Below, in pieces: positions 56,121-64,000 of a DNA stretch of 64,000 nucleotides. The notes under the pieces are model-generated. The model was given only the letters and a program-made list of their open reading frames with translations, was not told where the DNA came from and searched no databases. The position numbers and the translations under genes were made by a program. Position 1 is the first letter of the stretch, and each line of letters begins with the position of its first letter. The stretch is from Devosia sp. (lineage in GTDB: Bacteria; Pseudomonadota; Alphaproteobacteria; Rhizobiales; Devosiaceae): contig NZ_JAFKHE010000027.1 in the NCBI RefSeq assembly GCF_017307495.1, positions 42,504-106,503 of the forward strand, in the 5' to 3' direction.

Positions 56121-57383
56121 CTAGTTCGCGATCTTGCTCCTGGGGTAGGTCCTGACCCCGGCGCCATCGAGCGGCGCGCTCAGCGTGGCCTCGAGCCGGG
56201 CGAGGTTGTCGGCGGCGGGCCGATAGCCGAGATCGGCAGCCTGATGGTAGGAGTCCAGCGCCTTGTCGGGGTTCCGAGCGACGCCATAGCCATGTTCGAA
56301 GAGGTGGCCGAGGGTGTCGAGGCCGACCGGATTGCCGGCATCGGCGGCGCGCTGGGTGAACTGCACCGCCTTGCCGTAATCCGCTTCGCCTGAGCGCAGG
56401 TAGACGAGCCCGAGCCTGGCCGAGGCATCGGAGTTGCCGCTCTCGCTGGCCTGTCGGTAGTACTGCCGGGCCAGCGCCAGGTCCCGCGGGACGCCGATCC
56501 CGTCCTCGTACAGCAGCCCCAGGTTGAGCTGTGCCTGCGCCAAGCCCTGGTCGGCGGCCTGCCGGTAGAGCGCCAGCGCCGCCGCTGGATCGGGCGTGGT
56601 GACCGAGCCATGCTGGGTGAGATGGCCGAGCGCGTTCGCGGCCATCGCATTGCCCTGCCCGGCAGCGGCACGAAAAAGCGTTGCCGCGCGCTCATGGTCG
56701 ACCTCGCCGAGTGCGCCCGTTTCGTAGAGCTCGCCCAGGTTGAACTGCGCGCGCGGATCGCCCTTGTCGGCGGCGCGCTGATACCAGGCCGCCGCCGCGA
56801 CGATGTCGCGGTCGAGCCCCAGCCCTTCGGCATACATCGAGCCGAGGTTGGCCATGGCACGCGCCACACCCTTCTCGGCCGCCCGTCGATAGAGTCGCGC
56901 CGCCTCGACCTGGTTCTGCTCTACCCCTTCGGCATAGTCATAGCTGAGGCCGAGGCTATCCTCGGCCGGGGCGAAGCCGGCATCGGCGGCAAGCTTCAGC
57001 AGGTCGGCGCCCCGCACCATGTCCTGCGGCACGCCGTCGCCGACGATGAGCATGTCGCCCAACAGCGTCTGCGCCAGCGCGTTGCCGGCGACGGCGGACG
57101 GCTCGAGATAGGTGGCCGCCGTAGCGGCGTCGCCGGTCGTCGCGTAGGCGCGCCCGAGCCAGGCCTGGAGCGGCGCGGCATCGGGACTGGCGGCGAGCGC
57201 GGTGGTACAGACTGCTATGGCATGCGCCGCATCCATGGCGTCGCTGTTGAGACCGATTGCCTCGTAGCCCGCCTCATACTGGCTCGCCGCCGCGGCGGCG
57301 CAGGCGTCGAACGTCTCCGTCGCCAGTGCCGGCGCCGCCAGTGCGAACAGACCCGCGCCCAGCACCCCGAACCGCAACCACAT
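56121..57383 (-). CDS. Secreted Sel1-repeat (TPR-like) protein
   Basis: A 420-residue protein: signal peptide MWLRFGVLGAGLFALAAPAL (cleaved near ALA-T), a short Cys-containing segment, then about eight Sel1-like repeats (for example ANLGSMYAEGLGLDRDIVAA and LNLGLLYEDGIGVPRDLALA) to near the end. Such solenoids scaffold periplasmic or envelope complexes and have signalling roles. It starts four bases from the hydrolase stop at 57388 on the same strand. Confidence 0.9.
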   Translation of the reverse strand: MWLRFGVLGAGLFALAAPALATETFDACAAAAASQYEAGYEAIGLNSDAMDAAHAIAVCTTALAASPDAAPLQAWLGRAYATTGDAATAATYLEPSAVAGNALAQTLLGDMLIVGDGVPQDMVRGADLLKLAADAGFAPAEDSLGLSYDYAEGVEQNQVEAARLYRRAAEKGVARAMANLGSMYAEGLGLDRDIVAAAAWYQRAADKGDPRAQFNLGELYETGALGEVDHERAATLFRAAAGQGNAMAANALGHLTQHGSVTTPDPAAALALYRQAADQGLAQAQLNLGLLYEDGIGVPRDLALARQYYRQASESGNSDASARLGLVYLRSGEADYGKAVQFTQRAADAGNPVGLDTLGHLFEHGYGVARNPDKALDSYHQAADLGYRPAADNLARLEATLSAPLDGAGVRTYPRSKIAN

Positions 57384-57387
57384 GCCG

Positions 57388-58233
57388 CTACTCCCCGTCG
57401 CTTACCCGATCATATCGGTTCGGGCTCGCTGCGCCAGCCCCGAGGGAGCGATCGAGGAAGGCGAGCACATGGCCGGCAAGCGAGGAGCGACGGCCAAGTG
57501 GCGTGCCCAGCTCGAGCAGCGTGGCAGGATGCCTGAACCCGGGATAATGCAACTCCTCGACGGCGACCGCATGGCGGCGCAGGGCGCTGGCGAGCCCGGC
57601 CGTATTGTGCGGCCCGACCACCGTGTCGTCGTCGCCGCTGGCAAGCAGCATCGGAGGGGCCTCGGGCGTCACCAGATTGACCGGCTGGGTCGAGAGCGGA
57701 TCGGTCGCTTCCCGGAAGGTGCGGATGCTGATCGGCACGTCGAAGGGGTAGAAGTCGTAGGGGCCCGAGAGCCCGACGACGGCGCGGATGTCACGCGCCA
57801 CGCCATAACCGGGCTCGAGTGCCATCATCACCGCGTTGTAGGCTCCTGCGGAGTGGCCCATCACCCCCAGCCGGGCCGCATCGCCGCCGTGGCCTTTCGC
57901 ATTGGCCATGGTCCAGCGCACCGCCGCCGCGCAGTCCTCGAGGAAGGTTGGATACTCGACTTCGGGGATGATCCCGTAGTCCGGCACGGCGACCACGTAA
58001 CCCTGCGCCGCGAGCCAGCGGCCGACAAAGGCATAGTCGCGCCGGTCACCCTCGTTCCAGGCGCCGCCGTAGAAGAACACCACCATCGGCCACGGGCCGC
58101 CGCCGAGCGAGGGCGCATACATATCGAGCTTCAGGCGGGCCCGGTTGCCGAACGGAGCGGCCGAAACGATGCGGCGCGAGCGCGGGGACTTGGGCGTGAC
58201 GGCGTTCAGCAGGCCGACGAGAGAAAGGGACAT
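57388..58233 (-). CDS. Alpha/beta hydrolase, BD-FAE/esterase type
   Basis: A 281-residue carboxylesterase-like enzyme. Oxyanion motif VVFFYGGAWNEGD (HGG replaced by YGG), nucleophile elbow GHSAGAYN, acid probably in SGDDDTVVGP and histidine in GFRHPATLL. No signal peptide is evident, unlike its paralogue at 60208. ATG at 58231-58233 marks where similarity to that paralogue could begin; the longer frame to 58482 overlaps the bfd promoter and is not credible. Substrate unknown. Confidence 0.87.
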   Translation of the reverse strand: MSLSLVGLLNAVTPKSPRSRRIVSAAPFGNRARLKLDMYAPSLGGGPWPMVVFFYGGAWNEGDRRDYAFVGRWLAAQGYVVAVPDYGIIPEVEYPTFLEDCAAAVRWTMANAKGHGGDAARLGVMGHSAGAYNAVMMALEPGYGVARDIRAVVGLSGPYDFYPFDVPISIRTFREATDPLSTQPVNLVTPEAPPMLLASGDDDTVVGPHNTAGLASALRRHAVAVEELHYPGFRHPATLLELGTPLGRRSSLAGHVLAFLDRSLGAGAASPNRYDRVSDGE

Positions 58234-58310
58234 GAAACAGAGCTCTTTGCGATACCTGCTCAGATACGGCAGGGGGCTGCAATGGTTTCGCGCCGAAGGT
58301 CGGCATGGCA

Positions 58311-58335
58311 ATATCTGACGTTGACAATCAGGTAT
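58311..58335. promoter_or_regulatory. TGA-N9-TCA palindrome, RirA-type iron operator candidate, with embedded -35
   Basis: ATATCTGA (58311-58318) and TCAGGTAT (58328-58335) are inverted with one mismatch and nine bases between. The core TGA-N9-TCA equals the iron-responsive operator described for rhizobial RirA. TTGACA (58321-58326) lies within the spacer and could be the -35 of the bfd-bfr promoter, so a bound regulator would block polymerase. bfd starts 46 bases downstream. Confidence 0.6.
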
Positions 58336-58381
58336 TCGCGAGGCTTCATGCCGACGATTGCCACACAACCTCCGCCTGCCC

Positions 58382-58696
58382 ATGCTCGTCTGCCAGTGCA
58401 ACGTGATCACCGACAGGGACATCAAGCAGATTGTCCGCGGCCTGCTGCAGGAGGATCCGTGGCGGATCATCGTGCCAGCCATGGTCTACCGCGAGTTGAA
58501 CAAGCGCTGCAAATGCGCCGGCTGCGTCCCGAATGTGGTGGACATTATTCTGACCGTGACCGAAGAGTACCATCTCAAGATGTCCGACAAGCCGCCTGCC
58601 GAGCCGCATCCGGTTCATGCGCGGCTGTCGGCCATGCGTCGCAAGCGCCGGGGAGGTCGGAATGAAGGGCGAAGCACAGGTCATCGAGCGGCTTAA
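58382..58696 (+). CDS. bfd: Bacterioferritin-associated ferredoxin
   Basis: A 104-residue BFD-like [2Fe-2S] protein with cysteines C4 and C6 (CQCN) and C45 and C48 (CKCAGC, with an extra C43). Bfd delivers electrons to bacterioferritin haem to release stored iron. It is longer than typical Bfd (about 64-75), with a basic tail ([18 protein letters not shown]). The stop lies 35 bases inside bfr, so the two are coupled. An earlier ATG at 58358 adds eight atypical residues. Confidence 0.88.
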   Translation: MLVCQCNVITDRDIKQIVRGLLQEDPWRIIVPAMVYRELNKRCKCAGCVPNVVDIILTVTEEYHLKMSDKPPAEPHPVHARLSAMRRKRRGGRNEGRSTGHRAA

Positions 58697-59147
58697 CGAA
58701 GCGCTGTTCCTGGAACTCGGCGCCGTGAACCAGTACTGGGTGCATTTCCGCATCCTGATGGACTGGGGCTACACCAAGCTTGCCGCCAAGGAGCGCGCCG
58801 AGTCGATCGAGGAGATGCATCACGCCGACAAGCTGATCGAGCGCATCATCTTCCTCGAAGGCCATCCCAACCTGCAGCGGGTCGCCCCGCTCCGCATCGG
58901 CCAGACCATCAAGGAAGTGCTCGAGTGCGATCTTGCCGGCGAGTACGACGCGCGCAAGGCCTACAAGGCCTCGCGCGAGCTCTGCGAGTCGCTCGGCGAT
59001 TACGTCTCCAAGAACCTGTTCGAGGAGCTGCTGGCCGACGAAGAGGGCCACATCGACTTCCTCGAGAGCCAGCTGCAGCTGCTCAACACGATCGGGGCCG
59101 AGAAGTACGGCCAGCTCAATTCGGACAGCGCCGACAAGGCCGAATAG
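58662..59147 (+). CDS. bfr: Bacterioferritin, haem-containing iron-storage protein
   Basis: A 161-residue bacterioferritin. All six di-iron ferroxidase ligands are present: E18, E51, H54, E94, E127 and H130, and the haem-ligating methionine is M52 (EEMHHAD). It forms a 24-subunit shell oxidising and storing iron. ATG at 58662 is fixed by the family N-terminus [15 protein letters not shown]; it overlaps bfd by 35 bases. Likely under the iron operator upstream of bfd. Confidence 0.97.
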   Translation: MKGEAQVIERLNEALFLELGAVNQYWVHFRILMDWGYTKLAAKERAESIEEMHHADKLIERIIFLEGHPNLQRVAPLRIGQTIKEVLECDLAGEYDARKAYKASRELCESLGDYVSKNLFEELLADEEGHIDFLESQLQLLNTIGAEKYGQLNSDSADKAE

Positions 59148-59345
59148 GCGATCGAACGGCAGGTCCCCGGGACCTTTCGCGCGTCGCCGCAATGCCGGGC
59201 CGGTAGCCGGCGGTGCCGGGGCATCCGGTCTCCCGCTCCCACCAAGGCCTGGATCGCAGCGGTGCTGGGCGCACAACCCACTTGCGTGGTGGCGGCGCAA
59301 CCGGGCCTGCGCTAGGCTGGAGGCGGCCCGGAAGGGAGACAGCCG

Positions 59346-60191
59346 ATGCTGATCCGATCGCTGGCAGTGCTGGCCCTGATAGCGGTGCCGATCGCGCTGC
59401 CCGACGCCGCGGTCCGTCCCGCCATCGCGCAGGGCGAAGAGACCGCCGTTGCCGAACTGATGCGCGCCACGGCGCTCGATGTCGTGTTCAGCCAGTTCGC
59501 GGCCACCATCGCCGCCACGGCGCGCACCGAGGAGATCTCCAACGACGCGATCTTCCTCAAGCACTGGGAAGCGACCGCCAACTCCGTCTTCGATTCCCGC
59601 ACCCTCCACGAACGCCTGGCCCGTGCGCTCGAAGGCAAGTTTTCGTTCGACGAGCAGCAGACGCTCGCGGCGTTCTTCCGCTCCGGGTTCGGTCAGCGGA
59701 TGACGGGCCTTGAGCGCGGCGCCGCCCTGCTCGGCCCTGCCGCGCAAACCCAGGCGATCTCGCGGGGCGAAGCCATCCTGGCCGCAGCCCCGGTGATCCG
59801 CTCGACCCAGATCGACCAGTTGATGGAGCTTGTTTCGGCCGAGATCTCGGCCGCCATGGTGGGCCAGTCGCTGCGCGCATTGCTGCTCGGCCTGTCGGTC
59901 TCGCACCAGCACGGACAGATCGCGGTGCCGTGGGAGGAGATCGATACGCAGGTGAAGGCGATGATGCCGGATCTGCTCACCAATATCGGCAAGACGCAAC
60001 GGGCCATGATGGCCTACGCCTATCGCGACCTCAGCGACGACGAACTCGACCGCTACATCGGCTTTCTCAGGACGCCGGCGGCGCAGAAGTTCTACGCCAT
60101 CGCCGCCTATGCCGTTGGCCGGATCGTGGCCGACGGCATGGCGGATTTCGGCGAGGCCTTCGCCGCCCGGATGCAGAGCGTCAACGTGTAG
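59346..60191 (+). CDS. Secreted DUF2059-like protein
   Basis: A 281-residue helical protein. Residues 1-29 are a Sec signal (cleaved near AIA-Q). The C-terminal half, with YRDLSDDELDRYIGFLRTPA and an Ala-rich helix, resembles DUF2059, a periplasmic domain of unknown function; the N-terminal half repeats a similar FDEQQTLAAFFRSGFGQRMT pattern, suggesting an internal duplication. It follows bfr by about 200 bases on the same strand and is convergent with the esterase at 60208. Confidence 0.75.
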   Translation: MLIRSLAVLALIAVPIALPDAAVRPAIAQGEETAVAELMRATALDVVFSQFAATIAATARTEEISNDAIFLKHWEATANSVFDSRTLHERLARALEGKFSFDEQQTLAAFFRSGFGQRMTGLERGAALLGPAAQTQAISRGEAILAAAPVIRSTQIDQLMELVSAEISAAMVGQSLRALLLGLSVSHQHGQIAVPWEEIDTQVKAMMPDLLTNIGKTQRAMMAYAYRDLSDDELDRYIGFLRTPAAQKFYAIAAYAVGRIVADGMADFGEAFAARMQSVNV

Positions 60192-60207
60192 CTAGCGGCG
60201 GTCGGGA

Positions 60208-61212
60208 CTACTCGTTCCGCCGCCCGCCATCGATGGGGGCCAGCACTTCGTCCATCTTCCGGATGACCGCGGTCATCTCCGTTTCCGGTGGATCGGGCGT
60301 GAACACCGGGCGCGGGGTGCCCGACGGGAAGGCACCGAAGGTCTGGAAGAACTCGACGATGTCGTGCAGCACCGGCATGCGGAAACGCATCATGGCGCCC
60401 AGGGCGATGACCGGCTCGAGGTGGCCGAAGCCGTCATAGTACTTCTCGGTGACCCATACGCCCTTCTCGCGCAGCTTCCTCGCCAGGTCCTGCGAGTTCT
60501 GCATGCGTACGATCGGGTCGGTGGTGCCGCTCGCCAGCAGGATCGGCGGCGCATCGGCAGTCACGAGGTTGATCGGCTGCGTGCCTTCCGGATTTGGCGC
60601 CGCGCCGAACGTGTCGCGCACCTGATCGTACTCGAACGGGTAGAAATTGTACGGCCCCGAGATCCCGGCAATGGCGCGGATCGGCATGGTGACGCCGTAG
60701 TCGCGGCGGAACGAGGAATCGAGCCCGAGCATGATGGCGTTGTAGGCGCCGGCGGAGTGGCCCGCGACGAAGAAGCGCTTCGGATCGCCGCCGTAGCTCG
60801 CGATATTGTCCTGGATCCAGCGCATGGCCTGCGCGCAATCCTCGAGAAAATCGGGATACTTGACGTCCGGCCACAGCCGATAGTCGGCGATGACCGTGAC
60901 GAACCCCGAGGCGGCAAGCGCCCGGCCTGCGAACTCGTATTCGAACTTGTCTCCGGCCCGCCAGCTGCCGCCATAGATGAACATCACCACCGGAGCCGGA
61001 CCGGACATGTGCTTGGGCCTGTAGATGTCGAGCTTCTTGCGCTGGCCATCGGCATAGGGGATGTCGGCGGCCTTCTTGACCCCCGGGTCCATCGCCTCTG
61101 CGATGTTGAACGGGGAGAAGATCGTCACCTGCGCGAAGGCCGGGAGCGCGCTCGCGACGATCATCAGCAAAATTGCGACCAACCGCAGGGCGGAGTGGAG
61201 AGGCTTTGTCAT
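60208..61212 (-). CDS. Secreted alpha/beta hydrolase, paralogue of the one at 57388
   Basis: A 334-residue esterase-like protein with an N-terminal signal (ALRLVAILLMIVASALPAFA, then Q). Motifs: VVMFIYGGSWRAGD, elbow GHSAGAYN, acid region SGTTDPIVRM and histidine in GFGHLEP. The segments FLEDCAQAMRW and GPYNFYPFEYD closely match the cytosolic paralogue. ATG at 61210-61212 puts the signal first; upstream ATGs in frame lack support. Periplasmic substrate unknown. Confidence 0.87.
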   Translation of the reverse strand: MTKPLHSALRLVAILLMIVASALPAFAQVTIFSPFNIAEAMDPGVKKAADIPYADGQRKKLDIYRPKHMSGPAPVVMFIYGGSWRAGDKFEYEFAGRALAASGFVTVIADYRLWPDVKYPDFLEDCAQAMRWIQDNIASYGGDPKRFFVAGHSAGAYNAIMLGLDSSFRRDYGVTMPIRAIAGISGPYNFYPFEYDQVRDTFGAAPNPEGTQPINLVTADAPPILLASGTTDPIVRMQNSQDLARKLREKGVWVTEKYYDGFGHLEPVIALGAMMRFRMPVLHDIVEFFQTFGAFPSGTPRPVFTPDPPETEMTAVIRKMDEVLAPIDGGRRNE

Positions 61213-61335
61213 GCGGGGAGTGCCGTCCATCAGTTTAGCAGACGGCGGACTGATCGCCGACGAACCTGAAGATTTTGTGACCAACGGCGCTGATCGCGGA
61301 TCGGTGAACGGAAGCCTCGCGCCGGCTTGTGGTTC

Positions 61336-63291
61336 TCAGGCAGTGGTGCAGTGCCGTATCCACATCTGGCGCAGCGCCGCCTCGAAGTTGCGGGCAAAGC
61401 GTCGCGTGTCGCCAAGCGGCGAGGCCTGCAGCCGCGTACGCAGGCCGGTGCGCACCTGCGCCAGCTGTTCGAGGTCGGCGGCCCGCTTTACGGCCAGGGC
61501 CACATAGTCCCCGACGGTTTCGGCGATCCAGTCGTCGAGCCCCACGGTGTGCATCAGCGACGCCCCGACGCGCGAGATGAACCGGTCGCCCTTGAGCGTC
61601 ACCACCGGCACGCCCATCAGCAGCGACTCGCACGTCGTGGTCGTCCCGTTGTAGGGGAACGGATCGAGCCCGATATCGAAGCGGTCGTACAGCGGCAGGT
61701 GGCGGCACCATCCATCCACCCACTCCAGCGTCGCGATCCGATCCGCCGCCACGCCGCGCTGCACCAACCCGTCAATCGCCGGCTGCGGGCCGACCACCCC
61801 CTGGTGCGCCTTGATCTGCAGCCTGCTGTCCGGAACGGCATCGAGTACCGCCGCCCAGGCGTCCAGCGTGGCGGAACTGAGCTTGTTGAGATTGTTGAAC
61901 GAGCCGAACGTGACGTAGCCGTTGGCGCGTGCCGGCAGCGGGCCGACCGGGGGCGGCGCCTGGGTCGGGCTGAAGCAGAGATAGGCGTCGGGCAGCCGCC
62001 AGGGCTGCTCGACCGACTGCACAACTCGGTCGGGAAGCACGATGGCGTCGCCGAGGATATAGTCGATCGCCTCGTGCCCGCTCGTTCCGGAATAGCCCAG
62101 CCAGATCAAAGCAACCGGCGCCGGCTTGTAGGCAAATGCCTTGAGGCGTCCGCCCGCGGTGGGGCCGGACAGATCGATGAGGATGTCGATCCGGTCGCGC
62201 CGGACCTGCTCCGCCAGTTCCCGGTCCGTGAGTGAACTGGTGCCGCGCCAGTTGCGGATCAGGGCCTGGAACGCCTGGTTGACCGGGTCGCCGGTATCCG
62301 TGCCGGAATAGGCGAAGAGCTCGACCTGCGCCGGATCGAGCTCGCGCAGCACGCCCAGCAGGAACAGGGCGACGGCATGCTGGCGCAGATCGCTCGAGAC
62401 GAGACCGACCCTGAGCCGACGGGAGGGATCGCGGTCTGCGTCAGCGGCCGCAAACCGCTGGATGCCGGCCGTCGCTGCCCGGGCATGCTGGCGTGCCTGC
62501 TCAAGCTGGCTCTCGATCGTGGTGCTGTCGACATAGTTGCGCAGGAAAGCAAGGCGACCGGCCAGTTCCGGATTCATCGCGGACGCGTTGGCCTGTTCCA
62601 TCGCCGAGATCGCCTCGACGATCTTGCCCTGCTTGCGCAACAGGCTGGCCAGCGCGGCGAAGTAGTCGGGGTCGGTATTGCCATCCTCGACGATGGCACG
62701 AAGCATGGCCTCTGCCTCCGCGGTGAGACCGGCGCTGCGCAGGGTCAGCGCCATGTTGTTGCGATAGCCGGCCTTGCCGGGCGCCAGCTCGATCGCCTTG
62801 CGATGGCTCTCCAGGGCTTCCTCGTACCGACCCACCATGCCGAGCGCATGGCCGAGGCCGCTATGCAACCCGGCTCGCCCCGGCTGCAGGGCGAGGGCCC
62901 GTCGAAACGGCTCGATGGCCTCGGGGTAGCGGTCGCGCCGGCTCAGCGCCGTGCCGAGATTGCCCCATGCATCGACCGAAGCGGGCGCCAGCTCGGTGGC
63001 CCGTCGTGCCACCTCGATCGCTTCGTCGAAGCGGGAGGCGGCCACCAGGGCCGACGCCAGGTTCGAGCGGGCGCGGGCATCGTCGGGACGCAGGCGGACC
63101 GCCTGGCCGATCAGCCGGGCCCCCTCGACCGGATCGCCCTGCTGCATGCGCACCACGCCCAGCATGTGCAATGCTTCGCCATGCCCGGGCTCCAGGCCAA
63201 TGACTGCCTCGTAGCCGGCCGCTGCCGCATCGAGACGACCCTGCTGGTGGGCGGCGAAGGCTTGCTCGAAGGCGGCGGCGGCGGTCGTCAC
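61336..63291 (-). CDS. TPR glycosyltransferase family 41 (SPINDLY/OGT-like)
   Basis: A 651-residue protein. The first 290 residues hold about seven TPR units; residues about 320-640 form the GT41 catalytic region: IWLGYSGTSGHEAIDYILGD, VTFGSFNNLNKLS (nucleotide-binding lysine), PYNGTTTTCESLLMGVPVVT and RVGASLMHTVGLDDWIA. Members transfer sugars from nucleotide sugars to protein Ser/Thr or Asn. Start is GTG (63289-63291) with GGGGA eight bases upstream; the open frame beyond runs into the rRNA terminator. Bacterial targets are unknown here. Confidence 0.92.
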   Translation of the reverse strand: MTTAAAAFEQAFAAHQQGRLDAAAAGYEAVIGLEPGHGEALHMLGVVRMQQGDPVEGARLIGQAVRLRPDDARARSNLASALVAASRFDEAIEVARRATELAPASVDAWGNLGTALSRRDRYPEAIEPFRRALALQPGRAGLHSGLGHALGMVGRYEEALESHRKAIELAPGKAGYRNNMALTLRSAGLTAEAEAMLRAIVEDGNTDPDYFAALASLLRKQGKIVEAISAMEQANASAMNPELAGRLAFLRNYVDSTTIESQLEQARQHARAATAGIQRFAAADADRDPSRRLRVGLVSSDLRQHAVALFLLGVLRELDPAQVELFAYSGTDTGDPVNQAFQALIRNWRGTSSLTDRELAEQVRRDRIDILIDLSGPTAGGRLKAFAYKPAPVALIWLGYSGTSGHEAIDYILGDAIVLPDRVVQSVEQPWRLPDAYLCFSPTQAPPPVGPLPARANGYVTFGSFNNLNKLSSATLDAWAAVLDAVPDSRLQIKAHQGVVGPQPAIDGLVQRGVAADRIATLEWVDGWCRHLPLYDRFDIGLDPFPYNGTTTTCESLLMGVPVVTLKGDRFISRVGASLMHTVGLDDWIAETVGDYVALAVKRAADLEQLAQVRTGLRTRLQASPLGDTRRFARNFEAALRQMWIRHCTTA

Positions 63292-63376
63292 GGTCGGTCC
63301 CCTGGTTGTTGCGGGCGAAGTCTTGCCCGAACCGTCGGCCCGACACCAGCCGGGGGTTCGCGAAGTCCAAAACGCA

Positions 63377-63406
63377 AAACCCCGCCGGCTTGCGCCTGCG
63401 GGGTTT
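63377..63406 (-). terminator. Rho-independent terminator of the rRNA operon
   Basis: On the minus strand AAACCCCGC pairs with GCGGGGTTT across a 12-base loop, followed by TGCGTTTTGG. It lies 40 bases beyond the 5S 3' end, as expected for the end of an rrn transcript. Confidence 0.85.
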
Positions 63407-63445
63407 GTTGTTTCGGTTTCGTATGAGACCACATGTTTTTGGCAG

Positions 63446-63563
63446 ACCCGGCAGCGACCTACTCTCCCAGGCCTTAAGACCTAGTACCATCGGCGCAAAG
63501 GGTTTTAACGTTCGAGTTCGGGATGGGATCGGGTTCTGGGACCCTCGCAATTACCACCGGATC
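63446..63563 (-). rRNA. rrf: 5S ribosomal RNA
   Basis: About 118 bases. Ends set by helix I: minus-strand 5' GATCCGG pairs with 3' CCGGGTC. Internal blocks CCCGATCCCATCCCGAACTC and GATGGTACTAGG are standard alphaproteobacterial 5S. Exact ends may differ by one or two bases. Confidence 0.93.
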
Positions 63564-63666
63564 GGCGAAAAACATGCGGGTGAATTCTGGCTTTTTTGAA
63601 CTTTGATCTGGGTACCGATCGTAGCGTCCTTGCCGCAATTGCTTGCGGGCATGGACTAATGAGAAC

Positions 63667-64000
<334 letters not shown>

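Overview
The window reads as chromosomal DNA of a GC-rich alphaproteobacterium of the order Hyphomicrobiales; a Devosia-like genus is my best guess, by inference only. The grounds are dense, largely overlapping operons, a ku-ligD end-joining pair, many sugar ABC transporters, an initiator tRNA whose anticodon stem carries A:U/G:C/G:C in place of three G:C pairs (a variant I recall from rhizobia), a TGA-N9-TCA palindrome like the rhizobial iron-responsive operator in front of bfd-bfr, and three families of intergenic palindromic repeats. There is no phage, insertion sequence or CRISPR array.

Layout. 1-408 is the tail of an enolase-superfamily dehydratase. 527-8958 is a carbohydrate module: a ROK repressor on the + strand convergent with a minus-strand run of Ldh_2-type dehydrogenase, Gfo/Idh/MocA oxidoreductase, ribose-type ABC transporter (binding protein, double ATPase, permease) and FGGY kinase. 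9113-14664 holds a LysR regulator followed by pqqABCDE, including a 27-residue pqqA, and a proline iminopeptidase. 14661-20907 is a minus-strand DNA-repair neighbourhood: ligD, ku, a TPR protein, an alpha/beta hydrolase and xthA. 20997-26812 is tamB-tamA. 27071-32297 is a + strand catabolic cluster: amidohydrolase, then a coupled five-gene operon of oxidoreductase, MaoC-like protein, type III CoA-transferase, a solute-binding-protein homologue with no signal peptide, and a second MaoC protein.

32425-44218 is a ten-gene minus-strand run holding two complete CUT1 sugar ABC transporters, an enolase-superfamily dehydratase and an unrecognised 633-residue protein, with a divergent GntR/FCD regulator at 44476. 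45375-52498 is an amino-sugar-like module: a third CUT1 transporter without its own ATPase, a ROK kinase, a divergent GntR/UTRA regulator, a DUF4127 protein and a NanE-type epimerase. A shared terminator and initiator tRNA-Met follow. 52784-61212 is mixed: a secreted protein of unknown function, an aldo-keto reductase, a small unknown ORF, DUF599 and Sel1-repeat proteins, and bfd-bfr flanked by two paralogous alpha/beta hydrolases and a DUF2059 protein. 61336-64000 holds a SPINDLY-like TPR glycosyltransferase and the 3' end of an rRNA operon (terminator, 5S, partial 23S, all minus strand).

The dominant theme is uptake and oxidation of sugars and sugar acids: four transport systems, each beside its own dehydrogenase, dehydratase or kinase and usually a dedicated regulator. 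PQQ synthesis would supply periplasmic glucose- or alcohol-dehydrogenase-type enzymes encoded elsewhere. The most unusual part is 27979-32297, where a probably cytosolic binding-protein homologue is translationally coupled to a CoA-transferase and to a pair of MaoC proteins, one with an intact and one with an apparently degenerate active site.
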